Part shown: piece by piece, positions 44,756 through 53,727 of the stretch
Layout: every line of letters begins with the position of its first letter
Position numbering within the stretch: position 1 is the stretch's first letter
Assembly: GCA_044373665.1 (NCBI GenBank)
Contig: JBIPNH010000002.1
Span: 1 to 64,000, forward strand
Length of the DNA: 64,000 nt
Reading direction: 5' to 3'
Source of the DNA: JABMMZ01 sp044373665
GTDB taxonomy: Bacteria > Bacteroidota > Bacteroidia > NS11-12g > UBA955
Made by a program: the position numbers and the translations under genes
The notes under the pieces: generated by a model
What the model was told of the DNA's origin: nothing
Seen by the model: only the letters and a program-made list of their open reading frames with translations
Database searches by the model: none

Positions 44756-46683
44756 TTTTTAAGTTTCAGCTTCCAAATATCACCGGCCTTATTTTTCTTT
44801 TTCCCAACAATGCCTGAGTGTTCTAAGTTTATTAGAATATCCTCAGCTTCTATAATATTGATTTCCAAAAGATATGAAAATTCATGAGCTGTCATGCTTT
44901 GGTAAATATTAAATAATTCTATAGGTTGACGCTTCGTATTGTTTTTTAAAGCTAATGGATTTAATTCAAGAATTGCTTTTTCCATAACTTCATATTCTTG
45001 ATATCCTCTCAATGTTTTTTCATCACCAAATTCATTTTTAAAGATAAAGGTAGGAAGCGTATTAATTTTGAGTTCAGAGGCATATTCAAGGTCGTCATTG
45101 AATTTTTTAATAGCATTTAAGTTCATGTCCTCTTTAAGTTTAATAACATCCAAACCTACCTCTTTTGCTGTATGTAGAAGTAAGTCGAGGTCTGTGATGT
45201 TTTTGCTTTCCAAAAATAATAGTTCTTTAATTCTTCTGTGGAATTGGTATGCTTTTAATTTATTTTGCATTTGTGCAGCCTTAATACTTATGGAAGGTGG
45301 AAATGATGATGACAAAGGCGAATTGATCCAAATATCTGGAGACAACGGCATTTTTTGTGATTCAGAAACCTCTTGCCAATAGTCGGCAGCATCGGAGGGT
45401 TGCTTAATGCGTCCTATCTTGCGTTTTAACTCGTCCCAACTTGGAAGTAGCCCACCTAACAGGTATTTTATTTCAAAGTACTCGCCATATTTTAAGGATA
45501 GTTTTCTTATTTGTGGTTGAACCACCCAACAGGTTGAACAAACAGGGTCTGTGAAGTACGAAATTTCTATTTTGGAATCAATTGGGATTTCCACCTCTTT
45601 TTTCAGGTTTTGGATAAGAGGAATTTTAACGTTTTGATTGGTATTGTCTAAAAAATTATTTTTGATTTCCCTTCCAAGTGAAATATGTTCTTTAATCCTT
45701 GGCGCTCGAGTTTCATAAAACTGATTAAATGCACCACTAATAGTAGGGTTTTGTTGAAGTAAATTAGATAGTGTATAAGCATCAATGAGAGCATTGGTGG
45801 TGCCTGCACTCGTAAATGGTAAAGCAACGTGTGCTGCATCTCCAATTAAAACGACATTGTCTTTATGAAAATTAGGTAACAAATCAAAATCTGTAGATTG
45901 CCATAAAAAGTTATTTGAAAAATCATTGAATGACAAAAGATTACGAGTTTCTTCTGGGAATTGTTCTAATAATGATAAACAGTGGTTTTTGATTGATTCT
46001 GGTCCGTCAAATTCAGCTTTTTGTAACCTAACATCGTATTGGATATACCAAACCATTTCATCATTTGAACATGGAATATATCCAAAAGCTATGCCTTGTT
46101 GTAAACAATTTATTTTGGTAAAGGTGTGTGCTGATTTTTGTGTTAATTCAGTATTTTTAATAATACCTACTATTTCTCTAACTTCGGTTTTGGAAAATTC
46201 AATCTCACCAAAAAGGCTATTTCGAACTTTTGATCTTACACCATCCGCACCAACAAAAAGGTCGCCATATTCAATGTCACCGTTCTCAAATTCAACAGCA
46301 ACCGCTTGGTTGTTTTTGTATATAAAATTTTTAAAACTGCGATTAAATTGAATCGTATTTTCAGGTAAAAAATGATTGATAAAGGTGAGTATGTCACACC
46401 TTTTCATGCAAATCCATGATTCTAGTTCTGTGCTTTGAAGTAGCTCATCGTCTGCTTTTTTAAGTTTAATTTCATCAATAATTTGTCCTGGAATTTCAGC
46501 ATTAGGATTGGTTAGGGTTAGTTTTTGTAGAATATCCATTGCATCAGGATGTAACAAAAAAGCATGTCCTAATCTTTGGTTTTTGGGACTGCGTTCATTT
46601 AATGAAATTTGATGCCCTTTTTGATGTAAAAAGGCGCCTAATGCCATCCCTGCAATGCCACTGCCTAAAATTACTATTTTCAT
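44752..46683 (-). CDS. Three-part fusion: FAD monooxygenase, DsbA-like domain and winged-helix domain
   Basis: A 643-residue protein. Residues 1-345 are a flavin monooxygenase of the aromatic hydroxylase group: GSGIAG (7-12) for ADP, VGADGVRSKVRN (144-155) and GDAAHVALP (281-289). Residues about 370-580 are a DsbA-like thioredoxin fold with the CxxC motif CSTC (382-385) in FTDPVCSTCW and a cis-proline in NTLPTF (541-546), closest by eye to FrnE/SpxH-type cytoplasmic DsbA proteins. Residues about 590-643 look like a winged helix. No signal peptide is present, so it acts in the cytoplasm. It overlaps the PLP-enzyme gene by 4 bases, so the two are co-translated. The reading frame is unbroken across all three parts. 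I know no named family with this architecture. Confidence 0.75.
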   Translation of the reverse strand: MKIVILGSGIAGMALGAFLHQKGHQISLNERSPKNQRLGHAFLLHPDAMDILQKLTLTNPNAEIPGQIIDEIKLKKADDELLQSTELESWICMKRCDILTFINHFLPENTIQFNRSFKNFIYKNNQAVAVEFENGDIEYGDLFVGADGVRSKVRNSLFGEIEFSKTEVREIVGIIKNTELTQKSAHTFTKINCLQQGIAFGYIPCSNDEMVWYIQYDVRLQKAEFDGPESIKNHCLSLLEQFPEETRNLLSFNDFSNNFLWQSTDFDLLPNFHKDNVVLIGDAAHVALPFTSAGTTNALIDAYTLSNLLQQNPTISGAFNQFYETRAPRIKEHISLGREIKNNFLDNTNQNVKIPLIQNLKKEVEIPIDSKIEISYFTDPVCSTCWVVQPQIRKLSLKYGEYFEIKYLLGGLLPSWDELKRKIGRIKQPSDAADYWQEVSESQKMPLSPDIWINSPLSSSFPPSISIKAAQMQNKLKAYQFHRRIKELLFLESKNITDLDLLLHTAKEVGLDVIKLKEDMNLNAIKKFNDDLEYASELKINTLPTFIFKNEFGDEKTLRGYQEYEVMEKAILELNPLALKNNTKRQPIELFNIYQSMTAHEFSYLLEINIIEAEDILINLEHSGIVGKKKNKAGDIWKLKLKN

Positions 46684-47852
46684 AACTCATTGAATGTAAA
46701 TTGTATTCTTTGTAACGCTTCTGTCAATATTTTTTCTGAAGTTGCAAAACTCAATCTGATATGCCCTTCTGCCCTTTCGCCAAACCATCTGCTTAAACCA
46801 GGCACCACTGCTACTTTGGCTTTTTCAAGCAGTAATTGGTGAACTTGAGATTCATTCAGTCCTGTTTCACTGATGTTGGGAAATGCCAAATAACATCCCT
46901 GTGGCGAATTGCAATGAATTCCTTTTATTAAATTGAGTTCATTAACACATAGGTTTCGCATTTTACTCAAATGTTCAATAAAGGATGTTAACCAGTAATC
47001 ACATTCATTAAGTGCGCTTATTACTGCAACTTGAGCAAGAACATTGCATCCATTTACAGTTGAGTTATGCTCCGATTCATTTAGTATTTTGGTGAATAAG
47101 TCTTCATTTGGTGCTATAACACTTCCCACTCTTAGTCCAGCTAATCCATACGATTTGCTGTAACCCGTTACAATGATTGTTTGGTTTTTGATTGATTCAC
47201 TTATAGACGCTATGCTTTTGTACTGAAATGGTTCAAACACTATATCACTCCATATTTCATCCGACAATATAATAAGATTATGTGCAACTGCTATTTCGCC
47301 TATCTGTTTTAATTCATAACTATTGAGAACTCTACCTGTAGGGTTAATAGGATTGCAAATGCAAATCAGTTTTGTATGTTTGTTGATTAATGATTTTAAA
47401 GCATTAATGTCTAAATTTTCATTAGGATTCAAAGGAATAGAAAAGGGAACAACTGTTCCATTTGCAGCCTTTACTGAATGGGCAAATAAAAAATCACACG
47501 GGTTAAATACAATGGCTTCGTCTCCCATTGATAGAATTGTTTTACAGACAACATATAAACCATAAGCAGCGCTGTTTACTGCTAATACATTTTTGGGGTG
47601 AACTTCAACTTGCCTTTTGTTTAAATAATAGCGTGCTACAGCCTCACGAAATTTAGGAATTCCCTCAACAGGGGTATAAGAAAAATAGCGGTCTCTTGCA
47701 TATTTTTGAATAGCCTCGCTTATTTCAGGCGCACAAGGAAAATCAGGATCAGCAGCTGTTAATGGTATAATACCCTCTTGTTGAGTAGCCCATCTTAAAT
47801 TATAAGCCCTCTCTTTTAAAATCTCTAAATTAATGCTTTCGTTACTAAACAT
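46680..47852 (-). CDS. PLP-dependent aminotransferase, class I/II fold
   Basis: A 390-residue fold-type I PLP enzyme: CNPINPTGR (166-174), D198-E199 in ILSDEIW, and the Schiff-base lysine K233 in YSKSYGLAGLRVG. The N-terminal segment LTAADPDFPCAPEI is common in aspartate-type aminotransferases and related C-S lyases. The amino donor and acceptor cannot be read off. It is first of a two-gene operon with the monooxygenase/DsbA fusion, the stop-start overlap being ATGA. The partner suggests the aminated product or keto-acid is oxidised in the same pathway, which is inference. Confidence 0.82.
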   Translation of the reverse strand: MFSNESINLEILKERAYNLRWATQQEGIIPLTAADPDFPCAPEISEAIQKYARDRYFSYTPVEGIPKFREAVARYYLNKRQVEVHPKNVLAVNSAAYGLYVVCKTILSMGDEAIVFNPCDFLFAHSVKAANGTVVPFSIPLNPNENLDINALKSLINKHTKLICICNPINPTGRVLNSYELKQIGEIAVAHNLIILSDEIWSDIVFEPFQYKSIASISESIKNQTIIVTGYSKSYGLAGLRVGSVIAPNEDLFTKILNESEHNSTVNGCNVLAQVAVISALNECDYWLTSFIEHLSKMRNLCVNELNLIKGIHCNSPQGCYLAFPNISETGLNESQVHQLLLEKAKVAVVPGLSRWFGERAEGHIRLSFATSEKILTEALQRIQFTFNEL

Positions 47853-47887
47853 ACACGTTGACGGAAATTTGTGTTATATTATGATTA

Positions 47888-47895
47888 CAAACATA
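47888..47895 (-). promoter_or_regulatory. -7 box (TATGTTTG) for the aminotransferase operon
   Basis: Consensus TAnnTTTG on the minus strand, 35 nt before the ATG at 47852. Confidence 0.5.
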
Positions 47896-48090
47896 AGGTT
47901 TGTTGTACTTACTTTTTAATATAAATTAATAAATATTTGAGTAATTCATTTTATATTAAGTGTTATCTTAATTGTTTTTTTTGAGTATTAGCATTAATAT
48001 TCTCATATTCAAATAAATACAACAAAATATTTAAATAAACAGGTAGATAGAATGTGTTTAAAATTTAATATTTAATAATATAGAAAGTAT

Positions 48091-48098
48091 TATATTTG
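48091..48098 (+). promoter_or_regulatory. Orphan -7 box (TATATTTG) on the plus strand
   Basis: Consensus TAnnTTTG pointing away from any plus-strand gene. It is followed 22 nt later by a hairpin (GGGGTATTT with AAATATCCC, 48120-48144). It could drive a small RNA or be chance. Confidence 0.3.
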
Positions 48099-48202
48099 TA
48101 CTATAAAATCTAGTAAATAGGGGTATTTTTATGCTAAATATCCCGATTAATTGTCGCTAAAAATCTTAAATTATAGGCAGGTTTATGTTATAAAAAGTAT
48201 AT

Positions 48203-49552
48203 TCAAGGTAAAATTGTAAAAATTTCTTCTTGTTTTAGTTGTTTTCTTAATCGCCACTCATTGGGAAATAAATTGTTAATTCTGTTGCCAGCAAATTTAC
48301 CCAAACCAATAGGAATGTTTTTATAAGTTAAAGTAACATACCCTTTGCTGGAACTTGAATGTGGAATAATTTGCTTTCCGATATAGAGTATAGCTTGTTC
48401 TAAAGTTAGTTCAATACTTGGCCAACATTCGCTATTAAAGTGTTGTGAAAACACGAGTTCCCCCGAGGGAATCATTAATTGCTGATTCTGTGACCCAAGA
48501 CTTGTGCCAATATGAACTACTTTTAATGCTTTTGAAATTTGTTTGTAAAACGCCAATGAGCATGGTTTTACTGCCGTTACTTCATTTCTGAATTTAATAA
48601 ATTCAACATCAGTGTTCATTAATTCTTTCCACTCTGTACCCAACTTTTCGGTCTTTACTTGGGTTTCTTCTCGCTCTATTGTATCCTCTGTAAGAGTCTC
48701 AGTTTTTTGTAGTAATGCAATAAAAAATCCCTCGCCTTGATGCGTGTGTGGCATCAATTGGTATGCACTTTCTAACTTATTATCAAAATGAAAGGGAACG
48801 GATTTAAAACCATTTTGTGTTAAAAAATCAACTTGTGCTTGGTTTTCTCCAGGATTATAAGTGCAAGTGCTGTAGATGATAAATCCACCCTCTTTAACGC
48901 ATTTAATAACCTCTTGCAATATCCTTTTCTGTCTTAACTCACAAGTTTGTACATTGTCTTCTGTCCATTGTTCGGTGGCATTCGGGTCTTTTCTAAATAA
49001 ACCTTCACCACTGCAAGGCGCATCTACAACCACAATATCAAAGATTTCGCCAAGTTGCGAAAAATCACGACTGTCGTTATTGCAAATAATGGTATTAGGG
49101 AATCCCCATTTCAATAAATTTTCTTTTAAAACAGATACTCTTGTTTGAATAACCTCATTACTAACTAATAGATCATTCTCTGTTAATAATGATGATAAAT
49201 GAGTAGATTTTCCTCCGGGTGCTGCACATAAATCTAAAACCCTTAAGTCTGTATCTATGAGTTCTCTAATTTTAACAAATGCTTGTTCCAAAACCATACT
49301 CGACGCCTCTTGAACATAATAGGCTCCTGCATGCCAAAGTGGGTCGGATACAAATAAAGGTCGCACAGGCAAATAATAGCCTGTAGAACACCAACTGACT
49401 TTTGAATAATTAAGCTCCGTATTTAACTTCTTTTTATTTATTCTTAACGATACAGGGGTTTCGGTATTAAGCGCCGCTTCAAATTCCAAAAAGGTTTGTT
49501 TTCCCAACTGATTGAGAAGACGTTCTTTGAATACATTAGGTAATTGAATCAT
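48203..49552 (-). CDS. rRNA cytosine-C5 methyltransferase, RsmB/RsmF type
   Basis: A 449-residue SAM-dependent methyltransferase of the NOL1/NOP2/Sun group. The SAM-binding motif LDLCAAPGGKSTHL is near residue 106-119, with the two functional cysteines in VVDAPCSGEGLF and YSTCTYNPGENQ. The C-terminal about 150 residues resemble the extra RsmF-type domain. It would methylate a cytosine in 16S rRNA, the exact position not determinable. Its start overlaps the EamA stop by four bases (ATGA), so the transporter and methyltransferase form a two-gene operon. Confidence 0.9.
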   Translation of the reverse strand: MIQLPNVFKERLLNQLGKQTFLEFEAALNTETPVSLRINKKKLNTELNYSKVSWCSTGYYLPVRPLFVSDPLWHAGAYYVQEASSMVLEQAFVKIRELIDTDLRVLDLCAAPGGKSTHLSSLLTENDLLVSNEVIQTRVSVLKENLLKWGFPNTIICNNDSRDFSQLGEIFDIVVVDAPCSGEGLFRKDPNATEQWTEDNVQTCELRQKRILQEVIKCVKEGGFIIYSTCTYNPGENQAQVDFLTQNGFKSVPFHFDNKLESAYQLMPHTHQGEGFFIALLQKTETLTEDTIEREETQVKTEKLGTEWKELMNTDVEFIKFRNEVTAVKPCSLAFYKQISKALKVVHIGTSLGSQNQQLMIPSGELVFSQHFNSECWPSIELTLEQAILYIGKQIIPHSSSSKGYVTLTYKNIPIGLGKFAGNRINNLFPNEWRLRKQLKQEEIFTILP

Positions 49553-50424
49553 GATCTACGCGCTAATGTAATTCCTAGTAAAATTAATAACATACCTGAT
49601 ACCTGAAATAGACCAATTGGTTCTCCATCCAAAATACCCCAAAAATAAGCAAATATTGGGATTAGATAAGTGACAGAAGCTGCAAAAATAGCAGTTGTTT
49701 TTTTAACTAATGTGTTAAATACAATGAGTGAAATGGCAGAACCAATAACGCCCAACAAAATAATATATAAAAGTGGTTTTAGCGATTCTTCTTGTGTTGC
49801 CACATTAAATGCACCCATTTGTAATGCCATTATTAATGCCGGAATAGAAACAATACTCAAAGGAATCATGCTGTTTACAATAGCAGTATTGTGACTTAAT
49901 TTTGATTTGATAATATTGACATTGATGCCGTAAAGAAAAGCGGCTAATATAACTTTGGAACAAGGAATCAAATAATCTAATTCAAACTGAAACCCATCTT
50001 TGGTTTTGGAAAAAATAAGAAGCAATGAACCCGCTAAGCCAATTATTATCCCTATGGCTTGTGATACCTTAAACAGTTGTGAAAACAAAAAAACTCCTGT
50101 TAACAGTGCAAAAAATGGCGTCATTGCATTCAGTGCTCCCGATAGTGAACTTGGGATTTCTGCTCCTGCACTAGCAAACAGATACGCTGGAATAAGGTTT
50201 CCTAGTATCCCTGATAAACTTAAAAACAACCAATCTTTTTTACTTAGTTTTCTAAATTCTCTAACAAAGAAATAGGCGCCTACACTACCAGCAAACACTA
50301 GTCTTAGTGAGGCCAGTTGGAAAGGTGTAAAAGCAACTAATCCCTTTTTCATTAGGATAAAGGAACTGCCCCAAACAAGTCCTAAAAAAAAGAGCGTCAA
50401 AAACATTTTTAAGTCAATTTTCAC
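49549..50424 (-). CDS. EamA-family (DMT) transporter
   Basis: A 291-residue inner-membrane protein with 10 predicted helices in two EamA repeats. The first repeat has the usual start FLTLFFLGLVWGSSFILMKKGL (seen at about 8-29). DMT transporters export metabolites such as amino acids; this one's substrate is unknown. The likely start is GTG at 50424; a TAnnTTTG box lies 5 nt upstream, and the next in-frame ATG (M7) is 18 nt further in. It precedes and overlaps the rRNA methyltransferase gene. Confidence 0.82.
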   Translation of the reverse strand: MKIDLKMFLTLFFLGLVWGSSFILMKKGLVAFTPFQLASLRLVFAGSVGAYFFVREFRKLSKKDWLFLSLSGILGNLIPAYLFASAGAEIPSSLSGALNAMTPFFALLTGVFLFSQLFKVSQAIGIIIGLAGSLLLIFSKTKDGFQFELDYLIPCSKVILAAFLYGINVNIIKSKLSHNTAIVNSMIPLSIVSIPALIMALQMGAFNVATQEESLKPLLYIILLGVIGSAISLIVFNTLVKKTTAIFAASVTYLIPIFAYFWGILDGEPIGLFQVSGMLLILLGITLARRS

Positions 50425-50429
50425 GGGCG

Positions 50430-50437
50430 CAAAAGTA
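50430..50437 (-). promoter_or_regulatory. -7 box (TACTTTTG) for eamA-rRNA methyltransferase
   Basis: Consensus TAnnTTTG on the minus strand, with TTG 17 bp upstream at the -33 position (50455-50457). It ends 5 nt before the GTG start, predicting a leaderless mRNA that begins at GTG. Confidence 0.6.
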
Positions 50438-50497
50438 CTCTTTTTCTATTCATTCAACTTTGAATATTTTGCTATTCTTGTATTTTTATATTTTGTG

Positions 50498-50505
50498 TAT
50501 CTTTA
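50498..50505 (+). promoter_or_regulatory. Near-consensus -7 box (TATCTTTA) for the second subtilase
   Basis: One mismatch to TAnnTTTG, 13 nt before the ATG at 50519. It lies upstream of that ATG and over the rejected GTG at 50495. Confidence 0.35.
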
Positions 50506-50518
50506 CCACTTTACAATT

Positions 50519-52705
50519 ATGTTTAAAAAACTACTTTTAGTATCTGTTGTTTTTGCTTGTGCTCAAGTATTGTTTTCTCAAGCTCAATTTTCTCCTGCTA
50601 CCAAGCGTTTTTTGTTTGAATTAAATCAATCTAAACCAGCTAAACGCAACAATAATATGGTTCCTAATGTTCAGCTTATCAATGAATATGCTTTGTATTA
50701 TAAAAATCAATCTTATTATATTGGAGCCCTTTTGTTGGTTGAATCTTCTAAGTTTAATTCTAATGAATTGAGTGCAAAAGGAATTACTAATTTTAACCAA
50801 AAAGGCAATATTTATTCTGTTAGAGTGCCTGTTCAATTTTTGGAGTCTTTGGCCCAATTAAACGGTGTTTTATTAGTTGATATTGGTGACCCATTGTTCC
50901 CTGATTTGGAAAATGCGATAAAAACCACAAGGGTTGACAGTGTTCACAGGGGTTTAGGAGCATTGCCTCGTGCTTACACAGGAAAAGGAGTTGTGGTTGC
51001 CGTTATCGATTGGGGGTTCGACTATACACATCCAATGTTTTATGACAGCACTCTTTCTCGTTATAGAGTGGTAAGGGCTTGGGATCAAAATAAATTATCG
51101 GGTCCTCCTCCAAGTGGTTTTGATTTTGGAACGGCTTATGAAACTCAGGCTGATTTATTGGCCGCTCAGCAAGATACTTTGTATGTTTTTGGTCCCGGTT
51201 CGCATGGAACTCACGTCGCAGGAATAGCCGCTGGGGGAGGTGCAGGGGTAAATCTTATAGGGATGGCTCCCGAAAGTGACTTAATTTTCATTTCATTGAG
51301 AAGAGATGCTCCCTCATTAATTGATGCCTATCATTACATAGAACAGTATTCGCGAAAAGTAAATAAACCATTCGTGGTAAACATGAGTTTCGGGAATCAT
51401 TTGGGACCTCACGATGGCACAACTCTTGAAAATATTGGTATTGATGCCTTTGCAGGAAAAGGAAAAATTTTGGTAGGTTCTGCTGGAAATAATGGCGATG
51501 CTAATTTTCATATTCAACAAGCCTTTAAATCAAACACAGATACTCTTAGAACGGTTGTTAATTTTACAACTTTGCCCGACTATTTTGGTCAAACATTATC
51601 AATGTGGGGGTCCAAAAATTCTTCGTTTTCCGTTCGCTTTAGTTTGCTTAATAATCAAAGAAGAAGCTTTCTAAACTCTTTGTGGTTTTCAACTTTGAAA
51701 GACACTGTTTTTAATCAAATAATAGGGAATAGTAATGGCGATTCTATTGAAATGCGATTTACAATTACCAATTCCTTTGTTACCAACCAAAAACCTAACA
51801 TTCGGGTTGATATTAGAAAGAAAGGAAATTTAAAACTTTTGCTTGAAGCAGTAAGTAATACAAATTGCGATTTGCATGTATGGAATAACGTTAGACTTTT
51901 TAATCGTTACACCAATTGGGGAGTGCCTTTTACAGCAGATTTTGTTGGCACTAAACCTGGCAATACAGCTTATGGTGTGGGAGAACCAGCAGGTGTAGGT
52001 AAAAATGTTTTAACAGTTGCTTCATACCGTTCCGAAGTTTCTTTACCTAACGGTCTGACTTTTTATGGTCAAATTTCTAATTTTTCAAGCCATGGTCCTA
52101 CCGTGGATGAAAGAAGAAAACCTGATATTGCTGGTCCCGGGCAATTGGTCATTTCATCTGTTAATTCTTTCGACCCGAATCCCGGAACAATAGCAGAAAC
52201 AACCCAATTTAATGGTAAAAGTTATCAATTTGTGGCTTTTTCAGGAACATCAATGTCGGGTCCTGCTGTGGCAGGCATAGTTGCACTAATGCTCGAACTG
52301 AATCCAAACTTAAACCATACTCAAATAAAAGAAATTATTCAAGAAACAGCAAGATTGGACAAACATACGGGTCAAATTGCAGATACAGGATCATTGATAT
52401 GGGGTAGGGGTAAAATTAATGCTTATGCTGCTATGCTCGAAGTAAAGAATAAACATATTGATTTAAATACAAGAAATGTGTTTCCAAATCCCTCAGCACA
52501 ATATGTGTCATTCTCAACAAATGAAGCAACAGAATTAGTTGTAGTTAATGCTAGCGGAAAACAAGTGATTTCTAATCAATATTCCCAAATTCCCGCAATG
52601 CAAACATTGAATTTAAAAGCATTACCCGATGGAATTTATTTCTTCAAATTTATAACCAAGTCGGGAGTGTCTGTTGTGAAATGGGTAAAATCAAGTAGTT
52701 TTTAA
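50519..52705 (+). CDS. Secreted subtilisin-family (S8) protease with T9SS type A sorting domain
   Basis: A 728-residue secreted serine protease with signal peptide (1-20, ending LFSQ), pro-region, S8 catalytic domain and a type A sorting domain (about 655-728, VFPNPSAQYVSF). The full triad is visible: D164 in AVIDWGFDYTHP, H229 in GSHGTHVAG, S578 in FSGTSMSGP. It shares GPHDGT and many segments with the protease at 26442-28610, so they are paralogues. ATG at 50519 is used; an upstream GTG lies in the promoter. It may be a free-standing transcript, with the XRE gene convergent 33 bp downstream. Confidence 0.92.
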   Translation: MFKKLLLVSVVFACAQVLFSQAQFSPATKRFLFELNQSKPAKRNNNMVPNVQLINEYALYYKNQSYYIGALLLVESSKFNSNELSAKGITNFNQKGNIYSVRVPVQFLESLAQLNGVLLVDIGDPLFPDLENAIKTTRVDSVHRGLGALPRAYTGKGVVVAVIDWGFDYTHPMFYDSTLSRYRVVRAWDQNKLSGPPPSGFDFGTAYETQADLLAAQQDTLYVFGPGSHGTHVAGIAAGGGAGVNLIGMAPESDLIFISLRRDAPSLIDAYHYIEQYSRKVNKPFVVNMSFGNHLGPHDGTTLENIGIDAFAGKGKILVGSAGNNGDANFHIQQAFKSNTDTLRTVVNFTTLPDYFGQTLSMWGSKNSSFSVRFSLLNNQRRSFLNSLWFSTLKDTVFNQIIGNSNGDSIEMRFTITNSFVTNQKPNIRVDIRKKGNLKLLLEAVSNTNCDLHVWNNVRLFNRYTNWGVPFTADFVGTKPGNTAYGVGEPAGVGKNVLTVASYRSEVSLPNGLTFYGQISNFSSHGPTVDERRKPDIAGPGQLVISSVNSFDPNPGTIAETTQFNGKSYQFVAFSGTSMSGPAVAGIVALMLELNPNLNHTQIKEIIQETARLDKHTGQIADTGSLIWGRGKINAYAAMLEVKNKHIDLNTRNVFPNPSAQYVSFSTNEATELVVVNASGKQVISNQYSQIPAMQTLNLKALPDGIYFFKFITKSGVSVVKWVKSSSF

Positions 52706-52713
52706 TAGTCATT

Positions 52714-52743
52714 AAGGCTACCTAGCAATATTTTTTTATCATT
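52714..52743. repeat. Left copy of a 30-bp direct repeat
   Basis: Matches 53731-53760 at 29 of 30 bases (26 consecutive). On the minus strand it reads NDKKILLGSL and continues to NDY and a stop, so it resembles a second copy of the end of the GT2 gene. The stop codon of the XRE gene lies inside it. Confidence 0.85.
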
Positions 52744-52972
52744 GTTTCATCAGCTTTTCATACTCATTTTCTTCTAAATATTCCAATAGTTCACTAGGTT
52801 GACACTCTAAAGCTTTGCATATTAATTCTAAAGTGGAAAAACGAACGGCTTTTGCTTTATTGGTTTTTAAGATACTCAAGTTGCTCAATGTGATGCCTGT
52901 TAGTTCACTTAATTGGGAAAGGCTCATTTTTCGTTTGGCCAGGATAACATCTAAATTTACGATAATTGGCAT
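52739..52972 (-). CDS. Small XRE-family helix-turn-helix regulator (YozG-like)
   Basis: A 77-residue DNA-binding protein. LAKRKMSLSQLSELTGITLSNLSILKTNKAKAVRFSTLELICKAL is a complete XRE/Cro-C1 helix-turn-helix with the expected spacing. It follows the DUF2975 gene with a gap of 2 bases on the minus strand, a pairing known in many bacteria. It likely represses its own operon. Its stop codon falls inside the left copy of the 30-bp direct repeat, an unusual position. Confidence 0.85.
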   Translation of the reverse strand: MPIIVNLDVILAKRKMSLSQLSELTGITLSNLSILKTNKAKAVRFSTLELICKALECQPSELLEYLEENEYEKLMKQ

Positions 52973-52974
52973 GG

Positions 52975-53667
52975 TTAAATAGTTAATTCTTGGTCTGTTT
53001 CAATTTGATTCGCTTTTTTGTATGCCCAAGCAATGACTTTTAATAAATTTGCCAATAGTAACAACAAAACAAAACCCGTAAAAAAGTCATAACTGTAAGA
53101 GGTTAATTGAATGTATTTGTCAAGCATTTTTCCTACGATAGTTGAAATGACACTTAAACCAAAGAATTTAAAAATGGCAATTCCTCCAATAATTCGAGCT
53201 GAAAGAAAGAGTCTTTTGCTGTTTTTTTTGTAAAATGTTAAGGAATTGTCTTGTGTCATTGTAAACATATATAAATGAAAGAACAAAGCGATCCATGCAA
53301 TGGTAATTATGGTATAATAGCCTGTAAAAAAAAGGAGGGAATATTTTGCTTTTGAGTTGTTTTGAAGGTTAAATTTATGACCATAAAGTTGTTGTTCATC
53401 ATTATATAAGTTATTAATAAAGATTATCTCTTGCTTTATTTCATCTCCTTTGATAGAGTCAGAAGTATAGATATGGTCTATATAAACTCTGTCGATAATC
53501 TCGGTTCTATCCTTGTATCTATCGTCTATGCTTGATTCGTGTTTGAAAAATGGCATTAAAGTTCTATAAATCATAACACCGCCATATATTGCAAAACACA
53601 ATGCCGCACATAGGATGGTCATTAATAGTGTATTTGAATTTTCAATAATTGATTGAGGCTTTTTCAT
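52975..53667 (-). CDS. DUF2975-domain membrane protein
   Basis: A 230-residue membrane protein with about four hydrophobic segments (near 14-36, 110-130, 160-180 and 200-225) and a charged periplasmic loop; the layout and XRE neighbour fit DUF2975. ATG at 53667 is chosen because a -7 box ends 4 nt upstream; an ATG at 53700 lies upstream of the box. It may act as a membrane partner or sensor for the small regulator, which is inferred from recurrent gene pairing. Function unknown. Confidence 0.72.
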   Translation of the reverse strand: MKKPQSIIENSNTLLMTILCAALCFAIYGGVMIYRTLMPFFKHESSIDDRYKDRTEIIDRVYIDHIYTSDSIKGDEIKQEIIFINNLYNDEQQLYGHKFNLQNNSKAKYSLLFFTGYYTIITIAWIALFFHLYMFTMTQDNSLTFYKKNSKRLFLSARIIGGIAIFKFFGLSVISTIVGKMLDKYIQLTSYSYDFFTGFVLLLLLANLLKVIAWAYKKANQIETDQELTI

Positions 53668-53671
53668 TACA

Positions 53672-53679
53672 CAAAGATA
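53672..53679 (-). promoter_or_regulatory. -7 box (TATCTTTG) for DUF2975-XRE
   Basis: Consensus TAnnTTTG on the minus strand, with TTG 18 bp upstream (53698-53700). It ends 4 nt before the ATG at 53667, predicting a leaderless mRNA. Confidence 0.6.
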
Positions 53680-53727
53680 AATATATTTATTGATAATCAA
53701 TAAATATATATTGTTTGTTAATATTTA

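Larger units (their letters stand above)
47853..48202. other. 350-bp intergenic region upstream of the aminotransferase
   Basis: It holds the aminotransferase -7 box (47888-47895), a plus-strand TAnnTTTG box (48091-48098) and a hairpin (48120-48144). No coding sequence was seen. The rest is AT-rich. Confidence 0.5.

Noticed and set aside
52739..53667. XRE-DUF2975 as a toxin-antitoxin module
   Set aside because: The membrane protein is about 230 residues with several helices and the pairing with XRE is known outside toxin-antitoxin systems; nothing here indicates a toxin. A role in a mobile cassette remains open.
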